Shown here one piece after another: positions 51,754-64,000 of a stretch of DNA of 64,000 nt (within the stretch, counting starts at the first letter, position 1; each line of letters opens with the position of its first letter). Under the pieces are notes generated by a model. The model was not told where the DNA came from and ran no database searches. It saw only the letters and a program-made list of their open reading frames with translations. The stretch lies in NCBI GenBank assembly GCA_022316685.1, contig JAKJHU010000082.1, positions 3,100,001 through 3,164,000 on the forward strand. The letters run 5' to 3'. Both the position numbers and the translations under genes were made by a program. This DNA comes from Progne subis subis (Eukaryota; Chordata; Aves; Passeriformes; Hirundinidae).

Positions 51754-52444
51754 TCCCACCCCCTAAAGCCCTGCTGGACTGGACTGCTCTCCCCTCCCGT
51801 GGGCTCAGCACAGCTCTGCAGCACCGCTCACAAACACACACCCAGGGGAAGGAGCACAGCTCTTCCTGGGCTTCGAAGCCAAAGGGTCCTGTCCTTTGCT
51901 ACCCATCTCCCTTAAATCTGCAGTCCAGTACTTCCCTGCTTGAGGCAGACAGTGCAGCAGGAGTTTGGGAGGTGTTTGTCAGAGAAGGGAGTGCCAAAAA
52001 CATCGCCTCTTAGTTGACTGTGCTTTCTTTACATTATCACTTCCCCCACCCCATAAAAGTGTCTTATTCCTTCCAGTTCTTGTCCATCAAACTGCTGGGA
52101 TGGCAGTCTAGCTGGAAATTATAAATAAAGGAGAAAAAGTAGCTGGAACATGCAGGGAATATGATCCTTCTCATCTCATCATGTCAAACAAGTAATTTTT
52201 ACCTTTTATTTCTTGCCAATTTCCCTTTACAAGCACAAAACCTAAATTAACCACCCTAACCTGCTCAATGACCTCCTTCACAGCAGTTGTGTCAGTTCTG
52301 TGTTGGCATTCTCTGCACCTTTGATTTGCCTGCTGCAGCTAGAAATGTTACATTATTCTGCTGCTATTGGTTTCTAAGACATTCAGCCCTGCCACACTTT
52401 GCCTTAATGATTTCCCAGGACTGAAAAAGCTCCACATCACTTAC

Positions 52445-52519
52445 CTGCCATGAAACGTATTTCCCGAACTCCTTTTGAGCATGTTCCTTCTCATCAGTGA
52501 GCATTCCTTTATTCCTGTG
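52445..52519 (-). CDS. Candidate coding exon, 75 nt, unidentified protein
   Basis: On the minus strand a textbook acceptor (TTCAATTTGTCTTACAG) precedes 25 codons in phase 0, ending at a perfect donor (ATGGCAG then GTAAGTGAT). The peptide begins HRNKGMLTDEKEHAQ and ends EFGKYVSWQ, a charged helical composition. Two CpGs are kept inside codons. It lies about 1.1 kb upstream, in transcript order, of the 51,191-51,313 candidate and is in compatible phase. I do not recognise the protein. It has the best splice signals in the window. Confidence 0.42.
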
Positions 52520-55500
52520 CTGTAAGACAAATTGAATATGAGAACTGGATATTTTTATGTGCTTCCATTACGATTTCTTCTACTCAGGTGCGTACAAAAG
52601 ACAGGCAAAGCATTCACAGAAAATGCAGACCCAGGAGATGCTTGTAAAAGTAGCCAATTAAAGACTTTGTTGCAACCCTGGGGCTGCGCGGTGTTTTAAA
52701 AATGTGTTTAACAGCATTCAAGACAGCAGTTACGCTAATAAATCATTAAAAACTCATCAAAATGATAGGATTAGAAAATCAGAAAGTCACCTCAGTTTAC
52801 ACTTGGATGTAGCCACAATCTGGAGGAGAAATTGTGCAGGAAACCCACTCTCTTGAGGCAGTGGCTAAGGTCAGAATTGTGGGTGGGTGAGTGAAGAGAG
52901 ACTTTGATTGAAAAAAGCCCCAAAAGCCGTTCATTCTATCTCAGAGAGGGTCCAAAACCAACCAGTGGGTATGAGGTACATTAGGGAAAGAGATGGGTAT
53001 GAGCACAGGGGTACAGCACGCGATCCAACCACACTGCAGTGGTGCACAAGCTCACACCCCTAAATGCAGCAACAAAACACACAGAATTAGCCAAACTGCC
53101 CCAACCCCCCCAGGCACACTGACCAGCACAGCTCCCAGCCTGGGAGGGTGGCCACACGGAGATGGTGCTCTGCAGAGCACAGGTTTAGCTACAGCAGCTT
53201 CCGTCAAGAGTAATCTCTTAAACCCAAAGCTCAGTCGATGTCTTTTGGCACTGACCAGCAGCAAAGTCACGGTGTTTTTTCTGCCCAGGTCCAAGTCCCT
53301 TCAGCACCAGCACACAGTTCAGCAAGTGTTGGAAATTACAGACACAGTTTTACATGCCCCAGCTCCAGTGTTACCCATATTTAGAGTATGGAATGTAAAT
53401 TCCTTTCTTTGTAAATTCATTAAATTCTCCAGTAAAAGTTCAACATATACTGCAGACTAAGCTTATAGAGGCATAAAGTAGAATTTCATCTCTATCCAGA
53501 CAGTAACTTGCACAAAAACTTGCAGGAAGCTAATTATCTTTTAAGACCTCCACCTCTGTCACATTTGATTTATGTCGTCCAACTGTTCAAAATTACTAGG
53601 GAGATGGACAGACAGCAGAGAAGCATAGAACTATTTCCATAGTGAAGTGCATTAAAAATAGAAAGAACATGACAGTGACGTTTCTTTTCAGATAGTGCCA
53701 GAGGGATTCTTCAGGACACTGTATCCTGAAGCTCTAACCCCTAGTGAAATCTATTTAAAAAGCAGTAGTAGGATCCTTCATGATTTTTATGCTGGAAAAA
53801 TTAATTGGACCAAACTCCTCTGCATATTGAGGAGAGAGGAGACGGGAAGAATCTCCCACTGGATGCTTGAAGATTTAATGTGGTTTAATTTACAGCTACA
53901 ATACCATCTGTGAATGGTCCACATGCACGTATTGTTACAATACAGCTTAACTGTCAGACTGAAGTATTGGGCTAGCTGCAATTTGCTTCCTACATATTTG
54001 ATATCCTGGTGAAGGTAATACCTTCATATTCTGCTTTACTGCTACTTCACAAGACTTTATTAAAAGTTGGACAATAAAATATTGCCTGGAGAAAGACTGT
54101 TCGGGAAAAGAAGTGTTAGAAGTGCTCATTTTCGGGTTGCCAAGAGACTCCTGTATACCTTCACACCAGTCTAATACATCAGTGTCTGTGAGAACAGCGG
54201 GCTAGATTTCACTTCTGCAAACAAGCAGAAAATGCCATACACTGCACCAGCTGTTTGTCCCCAGGGCCAACAGCCTAAAAACAGCTCCCTGCCTCAGGGC
54301 CCCGCCAATATCTACAGTAAACACTGAATCTCTGATGAGAGCAGCAAACATCCACAGCGATGGCTGGGACGGCCAAGCTCCACAAAGAGCTTGTCCACTG
54401 AGAAGGTGACTCTGTCCAGCCGAGCAGAGCGGGGAGGAGCAGCCAGAAGAGTGCAAAGATAACCCTTGAGAGCCTGCACAGCTGTTTTCCAAACACTGTG
54501 GTGCAGCCAAACAGCAACAAAGGTGAGGTTGCTCTTTCCAAGTCACTTTACAGAACCAGTAGCAAACACTTTTCAACCTTGCAGTCTGCAAACCAGCCAA
54601 AAAATACCATAATAATTTAAAATCCTTCCCTTTCCCTATAAAGGCAGTAATTTTGTCTGTAAAAGTAAGATTGTTTGGCCCACGCTTGTTGCTTAAAAGT
54701 ATGAATTCTACTGCTTTATTTGAATATAAGAGTTCAGAAAAAATCAAATACCTTCATTAAAGGGTCCAGGCAAAAGAGCAGAGCCTCAGAAGACCCCTTT
54801 CAGAGTGGCCATAGCAATCAACAGAAAAGCTCTTGGAATGATGAACTCACTGGGAGTAATAAGCAGAAACACGTCTTTAAAAGGTCACCCTCTGCTTAAG
54901 TTTTAATCTTCTCATGTGAAGAATTTTGGTAAATGTGGGAGACATGATGGTCAATGCTAAGGCAGAGGCAATCTTTTTAAGCTGCACTTTATTTGAAGTG
55001 GGCTTTTTCCTGCTTTCAATAAGGTAGCACTTTGTCTGTCTGGTTCACAAAGCACTGAATATACAAAATATTAGAACTGAAAGCAACAACACATATTTTT
55101 AGCTTTAGTGAATATAGATAATGGGAGAAAGATGGCAGTCTGCCTGCATCACCTCTATTCTTTCAGTCTCCACTTCTTACCGCAAATAGCCTGCCCTCAT
55201 CCACTGACAAATAGGCACACACTGTTGACTTCATCCAAATCCTGAAGCACCACCTGAATCAGCCATGTATCATTAGCTGAAATTGTTTTATAAATAAAGG
55301 GCTTATTGTAAGGAACAGCAGTGCAGAGAGCATACATTCCAATTCTATTTTAAACTGTAATCCAGACTTTGTACCGAGTACCAACCTAGTTACCTAGGCA
55401 GTTTGCACTAAAGAGTTTGTGTGTTTCTCAGACGATTTGCAGGTGTAGCCGTAGCAGCACTTGTGTCTTTGCCAGACTTTCTGCCTCTTGCAACCTCCTG

Positions 55501-58491
55501 TCCCCAGGATGAGTGCCCACACTGCTGTTGGCTTGGGAAACAATCCCAGCCAAAAGGAAGTACCAGCCAACATGGACTTTGGTTTCGAAAAACTTGACCC
55601 TCAACACTTTTCACAATTACTATCGTTGCTCACCAACATATCAAGACTTTCTTCCAGCTCCTTGAAGAACAGTCAACAAAGGGATCACACTGGCAGGAAC
55701 TCAAGGGAAGCATCCCACTTGTGTTGAATGGATGTTGCTGCATAGACAGACACAAGTGCTTGCTGAAATGATTGATTGGTATGGTTTGCATTGGGTAATG
55801 CTTCTTCAGAGATTGAAACCTCTTGAACAGGATGGCCAGTTGCTGTCCAGGTACTGATGGGTGCCTCCACTTTGTAAGGATTTGCAAAGATGCCTTCAGC
55901 CAGGTGAGGTAAGTCTCCCTGAACCATTCTGGAGGATTCTTACATTCCACTAGCACACCTACGTGCCTACTCCAGCACAGGCACAATCCGTATCTACTCT
56001 TTGCCTTAAATTATGTACAAACCATCTCATAACTATCTTGGTCATGAACAGAGACTGTTCTACAAAACCACTCTTACTGAGCAGCTTTGTCTGAATATTT
56101 AAAGTTACCTCTCTACAGTTTGGGCAACAACTCTGTCTACAGTAAACGCCAAAAGGGAGAATCCTCAAGAGCCCCTGGATTTTCTGCCCAGGAAGTTAAC
56201 CAGCACACCCCAGCACACAAGCAGCAGCTACCAGATTTGTACAGCAGGAACCCACTGGGAGAGTGCCCAGGACTGTCCAAAGCCCTGTCTGCAGAGCTCC
56301 TGTGTGCTATTTTGCTGAAGGCTGGCTGGGAGGTCAGTCCATCACCCTGTCTCTGGGCAGTCCAGCAAGTCCTGTCTGCAGAGATTTTAGCACACTCCAG
56401 AATTCCCAGGCCACCCAGGTCACCCACCATTAAACTTGCTGGGTATCCAAACAGGCACAACCCTGATACTCAGCTACCTCAAAACTGCAGCAGGGTAAAC
56501 TTCAGTTTCATCCTTATCCCACAGTTTTAATCCACACATAACTCTCCATGGGTTGTCACCACAGCATCCACTCAGCTCTTTTAACAGCAGCCACTTGGTA
56601 ATCACATTGATAGAAGCCATGTACCGTTCCTGAGGCAGTCACACTGACCTCGTGAGGCATCCTCCTGATCCCTGACATATGTGCATATGGAAATGGAAAC
56701 ACAAGGGAAACGAGCAGATATAAATGGGCTTGAACTTCGTAGCACTCGGGCTGAGTGGCTAGAGCAAGGTCAGGCACTCTGCTCCTCCTCCTCACTCTGA
56801 CTCAAGCTGCCCAAAAATCTTTACAAATTCCTTTGTCACTTCCCAAAGTGTTATACCAGAAAGCTAACGGGTTTTCTGAGAAAAGTGTTTTTTTCTGAAC
56901 CTCCTGTGGGAGTAATGAACCTCTCTTTTTATGAAGGGACAAGTCAGCTGAAAGAAGCAATAAGAGAACCAATGCCATTTTCTAAGATGGATTGCTATTA
57001 TTTGAGCTGTCCATCCACATGTGTTTGTCCTGAGTGTATTTTCAGTACTAGAAGCAATGTAGTTACAGATCACAGAACAGCCAAACTGTCAGAAAACATG
57101 GACTGACTTATCTTCATCAAAATAAATCACAACAGGTTTTGGGACTCCCATAACTCAGAAGCCAAGGGTGACCTTGAGGGAGAAGTTGATTAAAACTGTC
57201 ACACCAAGCCCAGTGTTATACTTTATGGTTAATGATGCTAAGTTGCCAACTGAGACACGCTGTTGTGTCTGCAGCAGGGTTCAGAGCCGAGGTGTTCCTC
57301 CTAAATGACAACTGAGATTGGGAAATTCAGCAGTCTGACCTGCTTCCAAAGTCACGGCCCCTTCACATGAGGCTGTTAAACCCGAGGTGTTTCACACGCC
57401 TCAAACAGGAATGGGAAGAAACCCAACAGGCAAGATTAAAAAAAGATCCAAAACCCCACGGAAGTCACCACACCCCAATCCAGTTTGCTTTCTCTCCCAT
57501 CAGTTTACTCAATCATGTACACCAGAAAACATTCTGAACTGATAGGTACTAAAGGCTAAATCCTCATCTGGGGCAGACATCCGTGTAACTTCACCTTCAG
57601 CAGAGCACCACTGCATGTTCCCAAGGGTCAGCTCACAGGGGATTTTTTTCCCCAGGGCCACTACTGCCCTGCTGTGTTCGTGAGGGACAGCAGTGCCCGA
57701 GGGAAGCAGCCTGGCTTGGAGACCTTTGCCATGGGCAATACTGATAACTAGTCCATACCAAAAAAAAAAAAAAAAAAAGGCATAGCAAAGTTTCTGTTAG
57801 CATGTTCTAAAAATTTTACAGCAAGTGCTGCTACACCAGGTGTGGGGATCCTGGTCAGGACCCAGAAACTAGACAGATGGACAAGGAACGGGAAGATCCA
57901 GCATGGCAGTGCTGGGGACACTCAGACCAACAAGCAGGAGTGTGGGGGCTCCAGCCAGGACCTGCCCTCTGCAGCAGGGCCAGCCAGGATGGGCAGAGAG
58001 CCATGCAGGCCAGCTCTCCTGGCTTCCCAAGCTGCTCCCACTGCACAGGTGCCCAAGGTCCCCCTCCCCTCGGAGGCAGCCTTTGCAGCAGGGACTCCAG
58101 CTCCAAGCTTTCACCTAGGAGGAGGAGAGCTCTTCAGGGGAGACATGCCCATTCCTAACAAGTCATGTACATTTAAGTGAAAGGACTTCGATTTGAGCAG
58201 TTTCACAGTTTTGAAGCACAAGCCTGCTAAAGCATCACATCCCCGTGCAGGCTGAGTTACTCTCATGAGTGTTTTCCCTGTGAACACCAAATTCCACCAA
58301 TGCCTATTCCCAGACTTTATTATATACAGAAAGTGCCAGAGGTTGGCCTACCCAAAGGCAAGTACTTTTGCTGAAAGATTTTATCTAAAGCTCCTCAGTA
58401 ATGCTTATGGAAGCCCAGCCTTGACAGAAGAAGGAACTTTCTTTTCATCATAGAGAAGGCATTTAAAAAAAAGTTCTGGGACAAAGGTTTA

Positions 58492-58514
58492 ATATATATA
58501 TATATATATATATA
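58492..58514. repeat. AT dinucleotide microsatellite
   Basis: About eleven consecutive AT units. Confidence 0.95.
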
Positions 58515-58618
58515 CAGCAGAAGATTCTCACTGAGGAGATGCACTGAAAAATGCATGACTGAAAACTGTGCATGATCGAGAAATAGGAGACAGAAAAATA
58601 TATTCAGCATTCTGTACA

Positions 58619-58660
58619 GTTTTGTTCCTAATGGTTTAGTTTTGTTCCTAATGGTTTAGT
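58619..58660. repeat. 20-bp tandem duplication
   Basis: TTTGTTCCTAATGGTTTAGT occurs twice head to tail (58,621-58,640 and 58,641-58,660) without mismatch. Confidence 0.95.
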
Positions 58661-59333
58661 GGCCATAAAAATAGTCTTTTCTCACGTCCAATGAGACTGC
58701 ACAAAATTCAGGCTCTTTTAAGGCAAATGACGAATGAGTCCTTGTCTCAGAAATGCAAGGACGACTAGATTCATCCCACTCTGGTAAGACATCCAATTTT
58801 AACCACAATTGCCTGGACTTCCAAAGCAGCCAAAACAAAGGCAGGCTTCTCCAAGCAGCAATTCAAGTTTTTGGTGTTTCTCCATTCCCCCAAACCTCCC
58901 CCAACCTCAAAGGCAAATACACTTCTTTTTGGCATTTCAGCTTGTCATGGGGGAGAAGGAATTAAGACTATAACCTCTAGCTACCCTGCTGTGACATTAC
59001 CCTTCTTCTGAAATGTCTAAAACATTCAGGGGGAAAGGAAAAATTGAGGGGAGAGACAACAAGGAGACACTGGTTAGAGGACAGAGTGAGAGTCACATCC
59101 CCCAGACCACTCTTTCTTTCAATTCAAACAGCAACAAGATAAAAACACTGCAGTTAACAATTCCTTGTATTTTGCTTACAAGCACTGAAGAAATATTCGT
59201 ATGTCACTACCTTAAAAAAACACATAGGCCAACTTCTGACAACAGAGTATAGAAATTGTCGAATCCTCCATATATTTTAATGTTCCTTTTCATAATTCAT
59301 ATAGGCAGAGACCCCAGAGCAGAGCATACTTAC

Positions 59334-59367
59334 AGATAATTCAGTTTCTGCAGCCGGCTTTGACTTT
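59334..59367 (-). other. Candidate short exon (34 nt)
   Basis: On the minus strand an acceptor ending GCTTTAGCTGTGCAG and a donor (AATTATCT then GTAAGTATG) bracket 34 nt. The open frame KSKPAAETELS ends in phase 0, compatible with the 52,445-52,519 candidate. One CpG is kept. It is short, so the evidence is limited. Confidence 0.25.
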
Positions 59368-60478
59368 CTGCACAGCTAAAGCCTGACATTTACACAGTGT
59401 TTGAGTTAGGATGCCAGCGACTGCCACCAGTGACCAATATTCCCTCCCTTTATTCGTGGGAGTTACCTGACCTTGGCTCCAGAGAAAGAAAGAAAAAATA
59501 CTTCAGGATTCTTTAACTCCCTCTTGTTCTCAGGTAACAACCTGATCTGCTAAAAACAGGAGCTGCAGGAGGTCTGAATGTATCCCCAGGGATGTTTCCT
59601 AAATTGCTCCCAGCAAACCACGGTGGTGGCTGTGCTCCTGGGCTTTGGCAGTGTCCTTGCCACAGAGCCATCACAGAAACATAAAAAGCATTCAAAACTG
59701 CCGTGCTGCTGTCTGTTTCTGGACTCAAACAAGGACCAAGCACAATCTTATTCAAACACATATTTCCTCATGTAATTTATCTATATTTTGCCTGGTGGAA
59801 ATGGTCATAAGCTTCTGCCTGTTACTGGCCCTTCTCAACATCCCTAACGCAGTTGTTGCGGGGCAGTGACTCCCTCTGCAAGACAGAGCTCATTATCACT
59901 GGTCAGGCTGTTTATATGTTCAAACACCACTGAACAGCCAGAAAATACAAGGGAGTATTAGCACTTCCCCCCTAATTTCAGAAGAGTGCTTTCCCTAACA
60001 AGCTTTTCCTTGTCAACAAACTTCTCCTCGGGATATAATGTTAGAATATTGAAGTTCAGTGCATGAGCTTCTTTGATCAAAAATAATGGATTTATCTTTG
60101 ATTTTTAATTTATAAATTATTTTATTTTAAAAGAAGTCCTAATCCAGCAATTTTGTCACAAGCATTAAAATTCATGGGTGCAGGTGGGGCAGCCAGCACC
60201 AAGGTGTGTTTACCCATCCTGTCTCACCTTTCTGCATCACTGGGATTTACTAATCTTTATCTTCTTCTCCCAGTATCTGAAAGAGTCTTTTCTGGTCTCA
60301 TCCATGTGTGGACTGCTCCCTGTGCAGACTGTCCCTTGTTTTTCTGATCAGGTGTCCTGAAAAGATGCAGGTGGATGTGTCAGGATTGTGGCAACCTGCT
60401 AATGCACAGGTCATCCACACTTGCCATTCTGCTTTCTCTTCCTTCTGGCACCTCCATATTTCAACCCTCCCATTCACC

Positions 60479-60504
60479 TTTTTTTTTTTTTTTTTTTTTT
60501 TTTT
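60479..60504. repeat. T26 homopolymer
   Basis: Twenty-six consecutive T residues, followed by CCCC. Confidence 0.95.
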
Positions 60505-61227
60505 CCCCTGTTTTAAATGATCTTTCTACAGTTGCAACTGCAGGAAAAGAAAATAAAAGAAAAATTCTGGTGCACCCATCATCAGGAGTGCATCCTACAT
60601 GGATAAAAAAACCCCATTGTATGTTAAATAAACAGTTTAGATGACTAGATATTCTGTTCTTGCACTAGTGTGGAAATTCCACTCAGTGCTGTATTTCCAT
60701 GCAAATCTTTGAGTTTAACTGATGGCCCACTGAAGGTAAATGCTTTCAGACCTGCACTTGACACTGCCCCTGTGTTATGGAAGCAGACCAGCAGCAGCCC
60801 CATTGCAGTTACACGTTACAGTGTGTTACTGCCTGGCTGTTGGACAAAACACATTCAAAGTTTGATTTAAAGACTCAACCTACATTTTCTTGACTAAACC
60901 CACCAGATTTCATTCTGTACTTGCTGGCCAGCATGAGTCATAAGACTGTGCCTTCTGCACAGAACTCCTACCCACACCTGATCCCCCTGAGCTCCTTGCC
61001 CCTAGTGATTGGCCTCCCAACCCAAGCCTACACCACTTCACTCTTTCACAGCTTTGAATTAGATGACATCCACTTCAAAAATAGCCCCTGCCACCTCCCA
61101 TTTCTGATACACACAGAAGAGAAAACCATCTCAAACATTTTGGAAAAGATGTCCTAATCCAGATTCTCGGGCCAAATTTAAGCAGTCCTTTCACACTCCC
61201 ACCGGGAAGCTGAGCTAAGAAGGGAAA

Positions 61228-61260
61228 TGAGGTAGAGCTCTACCTCAGTGAGGTAGAGCT
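61228..61260. repeat. Perfect 20-bp palindrome plus a repeated half-site
   Basis: TGAGGTAGAGCTCTACCTCA (61,228-61,247) is a perfect palindrome. After one base, the half-site TGAGGTAGAGCT is repeated (61,249-61,260). The structure could form a hairpin or be a paired binding site. TGAGGTAG also equals the let-7 seed-containing start, but there is no let-7-like hairpin loop. Confidence 0.9.
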
Positions 61261-62040
61261 AAGACAAATCCAACTGAGAATCCAAATTTGAACTTTTTTT
61301 GCTCTCAGTATCCACATTACAGAAATGATGAAATACCAACTCAAAATATATTAGGAAAAGCATTTGTGTTTAGAAAGCAGTCATACATTGGAGTTTCAAG
61401 CATTACAGAGCCCATAGGCTGCCATTTTATCTTCAGAGCAGTAAATGATGGTAGATTTGGGGAGTAGAACAAAATTAATAGCTGCTTCTTAGCTGTTCAT
61501 TATATATGTACCTGACACAACATTCAAATACATAATTCTTAACTATTACCACATTTCCTCCCAGATTTCTCTCTCTGCTTGACTGAGCTTTCTGCTGCAT
61601 TTCCTCCAAAGCAGGACAAGGTCTCTGGGAAGATGGGTTTTCATTCCCTGATAAATGTCCCAGGAGTTCCCCCCCGGTTTTCTACAACCCTCTCTAAAGT
61701 GTTGCAATGCAAGTAAGAGAGTGAGCTGGCAGTGCTGCAGCTCTGCACACCTCTGGTTACGTGTCAGAGTGTGACACAAAGAAACCTGGGCACTCCTGCT
61801 GATTGCAGAGCCTTCAGCCTCATCTCCCCATGTCACCCACGGCAACCACAGCTCATAGGGCTGTTATTTATGGAGGGTATCTCTCCAATAAAAACTGCAT
61901 TAGGAAAGGCACAAGATCCTTTAACAGACAGCAACCTGAGGGTTTGGTCTTCATAAGAGCAGCATTTTAGAAATATAAGTATTGTAGCCTCCTCCAGTGC
62001 CTTTGATTTTGAACATCGCAAATTATCTTTTTCTAATGAG

Positions 62041-62050
62041 GAAAAAAAAA

Positions 62051-62082
<32 letters not shown>

Positions 62083-62100
62083 AGAAAAAGAAAAAAAAAA
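62041..62100. repeat. AAAAG-rich purine tract
   Basis: Sixty bases of A runs punctuated by single G residues, mainly in AAAAAG units. It is an all-purine strand. Confidence 0.95.
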
Positions 62101-64000
62101 GGCAGTATTTCACAAGAAAAAAATAACTATGGTCACAAAAACCCAAACTCCAGTCTGAGCCACTCCAACCAGGCTGACCATTTTGCTACTATCTTCAAAA
62201 AGGTACTGTTGTATTGCAAATGAATTTAAACTCTCTTCTGGGGCTTGTCATCATGCCCTTGATTTTCGCAGCAGAATCTAGGACTGCAGATCCATTGCAG
62301 CTGGAAGTAACCCTGGCCAGAATTATCCATCCAAGAAGCAGATGGTTTTGAGCATGTCAGGCTGACACTCAGTTTGTCAAAGCTATTGGGTGTCAGCAGT
62401 TTCCAGCCTCCTTGTTTTAAGAGCTGGGGGGGAAAAGCCCACAAGAAAACAATTTAAAAGTAGAGAAGAGGACAGTAAAAGGTGAATTATTTCCTGTACA
62501 GGGTAATTTCCATACAGAATAAGTTCCTGTAGCGGAATATTCAGCAAAGAATGCAACTATGCAAACATAGAGATAAGTAGGCAATTTTCTAAAGATGAAG
62601 ATGTTAGGCCCATGGAGAAAGGAAAATTAAGCAAAAGGTAAGAAGATACTCTTCATTGAAAACAGCTTCTTTTGTTTTCATGAGTGTTTTACAGTTCTGG
62701 GGAGCACAGTAACAATAAACGCAGCAGGGCTTTGCCAACAAGACCCAGCCTGTCCTGATACCGCAGGGCAAACCTGCTACAGATGAGCAGAGGTTTGTGT
62801 CCAAAAAGGAGACAGTGGAGTCCTTTGACTTTACTGGAATAAAGGAAAAGAGTCCACTGGGGCACACACCTGCGGGTTTTTCTCTCTTGGGGTTTCGGAG
62901 GGCGCAGTCTGCTTTTACCCCAAACTCCTGGCTGCATGTTGCCTTCGTCCTTTCCCCTTTAGCTGAGAAACCAGGAAGGTGCAACCTTCCCCACCCGCCT
63001 GCCACATATTCCCCCCTTGAACCTACTGCTTTATCCCAAGGTTCAGGAGCTCAGCCTTGTGCAGATCCTTGTCTATATCAGGAGAAAAACTGTCTGGGCT
63101 TTGCAACAAACCTGCTGCTTGAAGTTACTAGAGACATTAAGATTTCAAAGACATTGACACCCATACCTTTACCCATCAAATTGTTTGTAAAGACATTGGC
63201 ACGTGTCTTTCCTCTCAGTCCTCAGCCATGTGCTGAGCCAGTTCAGGCAATGAACCGGGTCTAGGGTCCATCCAGAGTGTCTGGCCAGAAGCAGAAGAAC
63301 CAGAGATGGCTGCAGCACTGGCTCAATGTCTACCTGTGAGGCTGGGGGCACTGGAAATCAGCACCCCACAGCAGAGGGGTCCCTGGTGAGGCTGCTGTGG
63401 GTGCCCTGGGACAGGAGAGCGGCTGCTCCTCCCGGTGAGGGGTCCCTGAACCCCACACTGAGCCTGGGGCCACGTCCAGCAAGGCTGCTCAGGGCAGGCA
63501 GAGCCTGACAGCTCAGTGGCAGCCCTGAAGGCTCATGTCGGTGCACATTCCATGAGAACAATGGAAAAATAAAAAGCCAGGAAGGCAGCCAATGCAGGGA
63601 GTGGATGCTGGTGGATCAGGTAATTCCCGGGATCCCCCTGTCTACCACACTGAATGGAAAGAAGGTGCCAGAGGAAGAACTGCCATTTAGTCCCCCAGTC
63701 TGAGTTGTGCTTGAGGGATAAACAGCTAAAAAGTTTAATCCCAGCAGCTGAGCACCAGTGTGAGATACAATACAGCAACACTCACTTAGGGAGAAAACTG
63801 GCAAAATGCAGAATCGGGATCATGCAAGGCAGTATACTTGCAGAGACAGGTGCTCTGGTTCAAAGAATTTAAGATCCTCCCTGTCTCTGCTTGAGAAAAT
63901 GAGGAGTTGTCTGCAGCAGGAATTCACACACAGCAGCTGGTGTAAACAGGCAGGATCTTGAGGCACCATCTCCATCACCAACAGCACAAGTGTCTGCAAG

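Larger units (their letters stand above)
52520..59333. other. Non-coding sequence
   Basis: No gene or transposon is recognised. It contains an A-run near 57,761-57,778, an AT microsatellite (58,492-58,514), a 20-bp tandem duplication (58,619-58,660) and a GC-richer block at 57.85-58.12 kb that is open in several frames only because of its composition. Confidence 0.5.
59368..64000. other. Non-coding sequence, possible LTR near 62.65-63.01 kb
   Basis: No gene is recognised. Simple repeats are a T26 run (60,479-60,504), an AAAAG-rich tract (62,041-62,100) and a palindrome at 61,228-61,247. The segment at about 62,650-63,010 is CpG-richer, carries two AATAAA signals (near 62,714 and 62,839), and has long overlapping frames on both strands. 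This looks LTR-like, but no terminal repeats or target duplication were found. A minus-strand frame at 62,226-62,426 after a strong acceptor (GGGCTTTTCCCCCCAG) lacks a donor. Confidence 0.45.

Noticed and set aside
53692..53913. Plus-strand acceptor (TTTCTTTTCAG) followed by 73 open codons (IVPEGFFRTLYPEALTP...)
   Set aside because: No donor or downstream exon, no recognised domain, and opposite strand to the better candidates. Treated as a probable chance frame.
54202..54747. 181-codon minus-strand open frame
   Set aside because: Cys/Ser/Leu-rich composition, no motif and no supporting splice donors.
57842..58180. Overlapping open frames on both strands in a GC-rich block
   Set aside because: Openness in four or more frames at once reflects GC content rather than coding.
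61228..61247. let-7-like precursor suggested by TGAGGTAG
   Set aside because: The element is a simple perfect palindrome with no loop and lacks the rest of the mature sequence.
62604..63264. Long overlapping frames on both strands
   Set aside because: They overlap each other and a CpG-richer, LTR-like stretch with AATAAA signals; no protein family fits.

Overview
The window looks like nuclear DNA of a bird, probably a songbird. No prokaryotic gene organisation is present: the longest stop-free frame is about 200 codons, and nothing is arranged as an operon. The bird assignment rests on interspersed repeats. There is a CR1 LINE 3' end at about 30.35-30.54 kb (minus strand), an ERVL-type LTR of the common avian kind at about 5.82-6.30 kb, and several TG...CA-bounded solo LTRs typical of passerine ERVK/ERVL families. 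All family names are from memory of published avian repeats; no search was run.

Layout. 0-12 kb: AT-rich intergenic or intronic sequence with a 645-bp solo LTR (1659-2303) and the ERVL-type LTR; a candidate minus-strand terminal coding exon lies at 11,397-11,593. 12-30 kb: a 494-bp minus-strand LTR (12,389-12,882), a truncated second copy of the 1.66-kb LTR family (26,744-26,861), a long G/T-only tract (26.08-26.25 kb), and otherwise unassigned sequence. 30-32.1 kb: the densest repeat cluster, with the CR1 fragment, a 392-bp solo LTR with a perfect 6-bp target duplication (CTTAAG), and a second LTR-like sequence that starts at the very next base. 32-64 kb: mostly unassigned sequence with a MIR-like ancient SINE (about 46.0 kb), a 51-bp direct repeat spaced exactly 1000 bp (46,867 and 47,867), microsatellites, and a second loose cluster of candidate minus-strand exons (51.19, 52.45 and 59.33 kb).

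Genes. I cannot name a gene with confidence. The best coding evidence is a set of short minus-strand segments with good splice signals. The 52,445-52,519 (75 nt) and 51,191-51,313 (123 nt) segments are both phase 0 at each end and so could join directly; the second is CpG-rich in arginine codons, unlike its surroundings. With the 11.4-11.6 kb segment they suggest, but do not prove, that part of a long multi-exon minus-strand gene crosses the window. Pseudo-exons are common in vertebrate introns, so confidence stays below 0.5.

No tRNA, rRNA, CRISPR array, prokaryotic-type element or intact viral gene was seen. The endogenous retroviral material recognised is limited to LTRs.
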